NCBI GenBank assembly: GCA_038325665.1
Contig: JBBQJF010000264.1
Location: 1 to 7,603, forward strand
Length of the DNA stretch: 7,603 bases
Reading direction: 5' to 3'
From: CAUJGQ01 sp038325665
GTDB lineage: Bacteria; Chloroflexota; Dehalococcoidia; CAUJGQ01
In this document: positions 5,978 to 7,603 of the stretch, in pieces
How the letters are laid out: each line of letters begins with the position of its first letter
How positions within the stretch are numbered: the first letter of the stretch is position 1
Position numbers and translations under genes: made by a program
The notes under the pieces: model-generated
Databases searched by the model: none
What the model was told of the DNA's origin: nothing
The model's input: the letters and a program-made list of their open reading frames with translations, nothing else

Positions 5978-7312
5978 CTATATCACACCCTTCTCGTGCA
6001 ACGCGGCCGCGTCGCCGGTATCCAACCCCAGCAGGCCGCCGTAAACCTCGGCGTTATGCTCGCCGGGAAGCGGGGCGGGCCGGGGACGGCGCCATGGCGT
6101 CTCGGAGAGCTTCACCGGGGCGCCGGGGAAACGGAGCGCGGTCTGTAGGTAAGGGTGGTCGATGTCGGCCCAGAAATCGCGGGAGACGAGCTGGGGGCTG
6201 GCAGCCACATCAGCGATCTGGTTGACGGGTGCGAGCTGGATCGCGCGGGCGAGCGCGCCCTCGAACAACTCGCGCTTGGTGCGGGTCGCGAAGAAGGCCA
6301 AGAATGGCACGGACAGCCGGTCGTAGGTCTCCTGGTCGATCAGGGCGGCGCTGAGCGTGGACCAGTCGGCCTCACGCGCCACGCCGGCGTCGCCCTCGGC
6401 CGCCATCCACGCCACCAGCGCGCGGGTGGAGGCGAGCGAGCCGGCCTGCGCGCCGCCGGCCAGCGTCCACAGGACGAACCCGTCCTTACACGGCCAGATC
6501 GCGCGGTGTTCGAGGACGCTGCCATCCGGACGTGCCGCCGTGCGGATCGCACCGCCGCGGTGAGGGTTGACGCGGGAGATGTCCCACACCTGCGCGGCGA
6601 TCATCAGCGTCCAAGTCACGCACTCCTGCGCGGCGATATCCACCTGCTGGCCGGGGCCGTCGCGGCGGGCATAGTGCGCCGTCATCGCTCCGGCGGCCGC
6701 GTGCACGCCGGCAAGCAACTCGCTTTGCGGCACGCTGGGGCGCACGGGCGCGCGGTCGGCGTCGCCGTCGAGCCACATCTGCCCGCCGAGCGCCCACGAG
6801 ACGATATCGGTCGTCTGCCAATCCCGGCGCGGCCCGCTCTGGCCGAATGGACTGACCCGCACCATCACCAGCGACGGATTGATGGCGGCGAGATCGTCAT
6901 ATCCCAACCCCAGCGATTCGAGATAGCCGGGCGGGTGAGACTCCACGAGAAAGTCAGCCGTGGCAACCAGCCGGCGCAGCAACTCCTGCCCCTCGGGGTG
7001 CGCGAGGTCGAGCGTGATACCGCGCTTGCCGGCATTGGCGAAGATCCAGGAGAGGCTGCGGTAGGGATGCGGTGTCACAGCAGGAATGGTGGAGAGAGCG
7101 CCATCCTCGCGGGGTCCGGCTGCCGGGGGCGAGTCGCCGCCTGCCATTGGCAGGAACGGGCCGCGGCCGCGCGCCGGATCGCCGCCGGGGCGCTCGACCT
7201 TAATCACATCGGCGCCGAGGCCGGCGAGTAACCGCCCGCACAGCGCCCCCAGCGCCCCGGTGAGGTCCAACACCCGATACGGTTCCAGCGCGCCCGGCGC
7301 CGCATACTCCAT
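5978..7312 (-). CDS. CaiB/BaiF (class III) CoA-transferase paralogue with Glu at the catalytic Asp position
   Basis: This gene encodes 444 residues when started at 7312 (MEYAAPGALEPYRVLDLTG), where the family's N-terminus normally begins; GAGGG lies 10 bases upstream. The longer frame to 7507 adds 65 residues unlike the family, from a TTG. Typical segments are LAGLGADVIKVERPGGDP (residues 29-46), NAGKRGITLDLAHPEG (93-108), PPGYLESLGLGYDDLAAINPSLV (127-149) and SPFGQSGPRRDW (154-165). At the place of the catalytic Asp (Asp169 in formyl-CoA transferase) the sequence is PQSELLAGVHAAAGA, putting Glu198 there. The C-terminal RDFWADIDHP and LPGEHNAEV are normal. Residues about 54-82 form an extra Pro/Gly/Ala-rich insertion. 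It is the first gene of the two-gene operon. It may be the non-catalytic partner in a heteromer, or a different enzyme of the same fold. Confidence 0.9.
   Translation of the reverse strand: MEYAAPGALEPYRVLDLTGALGALCGRLLAGLGADVIKVERPGGDPARGRGPFLPMAGGDSPPAAGPREDGALSTIPAVTPHPYRSLSWIFANAGKRGITLDLAHPEGQELLRRLVATADFLVESHPPGYLESLGLGYDDLAAINPSLVMVRVSPFGQSGPRRDWQTTDIVSWALGGQMWLDGDADRAPVRPSVPQSELLAGVHAAAGAMTAHYARRDGPGQQVDIAAQECVTWTLMIAAQVWDISRVNPHRGGAIRTAARPDGSVLEHRAIWPCKDGFVLWTLAGGAQAGSLASTRALVAWMAAEGDAGVAREADWSTLSAALIDQETYDRLSVPFLAFFATRTKRELFEGALARAIQLAPVNQIADVAASPQLVSRDFWADIDHPYLQTALRFPGAPVKLSETPWRRPRPAPLPGEHNAEVYGGLLGLDTGDAAALHEKGVI
7067..7153 (-). other. In-frame low-complexity insertion in the first CoA-transferase
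   Basis: About 29 codons (MAGGDSPPAAGPREDGALS and following, up to TPH) separate the conserved GGDPARGRGPF from YRSLSWIFANAGKRGITLDL. Family members usually have only a few residues here. The segment resembles the insertion at 5103-5213 in amino acids (GG-S, AA, RE, GA-S in order) and partly in bases, although the two sit at different places in the fold. The exact borders are estimates. Confidence 0.45.
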
Positions 7313-7603
7313 CTGCCGCCTGCCCTCTACCCGTGGATTGCTTGTCGCACGGTAGCGGCTGGACGCGCGTGGGGCAAGGGCAGCGCCGGTCAACAAGGGA
7401 ATCCTGAGCCTGGTTCCATTCGGTTCGCTGATAGCCCGTGTCTTTCCGCACGATGAAGGGGAAACAGCGGGCCAGTTCGTTCTAGGACGTCGCTCATAAC
7501 CTGGCAATCACCCTTATGCTCTGCAGGGTCGCCTCCTCCGTCTCTTGCAGGGAAAGGAGCCGGGGTTCGTACTACGGTCTCACTCTCTCGTGGCTGAATC
7601 TGA
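7313..7603. other. Upstream region of the CoA-transferase operon, no supported gene
   Basis: I see no RNA gene and no convincing coding sequence here. The minus-strand frame to 7507 is an N-terminal extension of the CoA-transferase without family resemblance. A weak promoter-like pair on the minus strand, TTGCCC at 7377-7372 and TACCGT at 7354-7349 with 17 bases between, could drive the operon, but the -10 match is only 3 of 6. CTCTGCAGGG near 7519 and CTCTTGCAGGG near 7541 form a short imperfect direct repeat of unknown meaning. Confidence 0.3.

Noticed and set aside
6155..7231. 358-codon plus-strand frame opposite the first CoA-transferase
   Set aside because: Same reason: antisense shadow of a well-matched family member, with composition typical of complementary GC-rich codons.
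7313..7507. 65-residue N-terminal extension of the first CoA-transferase
   Set aside because: It begins at a TTG, is not like the family, and the family's usual N-terminus begins right at the ATG at 7312.
7519..7603. tRNA or T-box-like leader near the right edge
   Set aside because: A GGGTTCG stretch is suggestive of a T-loop, but no acceptor or anticodon stem can be built around it and no T-box core sequence is present.

Overview
This is a GC-rich bacterial window. Every gene I can support lies on the minus strand, so transcription runs from right to left. The gene content suggests a Chloroflexota-type bacterium (Thermomicrobia or an uncultured relative) or another GC-rich environmental lineage: a Uma2 endonuclease, a form II CoxL-like molybdenum hydroxylase, CaiB/BaiF CoA-transferases, a fused XRE-ImmA antitoxin, and a short repeat built on CGCCAAG units. 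This placement is an inference from family content and recollection, not from a marker gene.

Layout in transcription order. (1) 7603-7313: upstream region without a supported gene. (2) 7312-5978 and 5966-4626: two class III (CaiB/BaiF) CoA-transferase paralogues, 11 nt apart and almost certainly co-transcribed, followed by a small GC hairpin. (3) 4496-3140: a type II toxin-antitoxin module that looks decayed. The RelE/ParE (HigB-like) toxin has lost its normal 5' end, and the XRE/ImmA antitoxin carries an in-frame amber codon just after its HEAAH zinc motif. (4) 3139-2933: a non-coding stretch with an operator-like palindrome, a TATAAT box and the Shine-Dalgarno of the next gene. (5) 2932-572: a complete molybdopterin-binding large subunit of the xanthine dehydrogenase/CO dehydrogenase family with the form II signature AYRGAGR, but with no CoxS or CoxM partner in the window. 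(6) 496-1: a Uma2-family nuclease gene cut by the window edge.

Two copies of a 45-bp repeat (42 of 45 bases identical, same orientation) flank the toxin-antitoxin module. One lies in the 5' leader of the hydroxylase gene, the other exactly where the toxin's start should be. A simple reading is that the TA module is an accessory insertion between a CoA-transferase operon and the hydroxylase gene. Both CoA-transferases also carry in-frame, low-complexity insertions that resemble each other and may come from a translated repeat. I do not see a wholly new system. The most informative points are the decayed TA module with its repeats, the orphan form II hydroxylase with its own promoter/operator, and the CoA-transferase pair in which only one member keeps the catalytic Asp.
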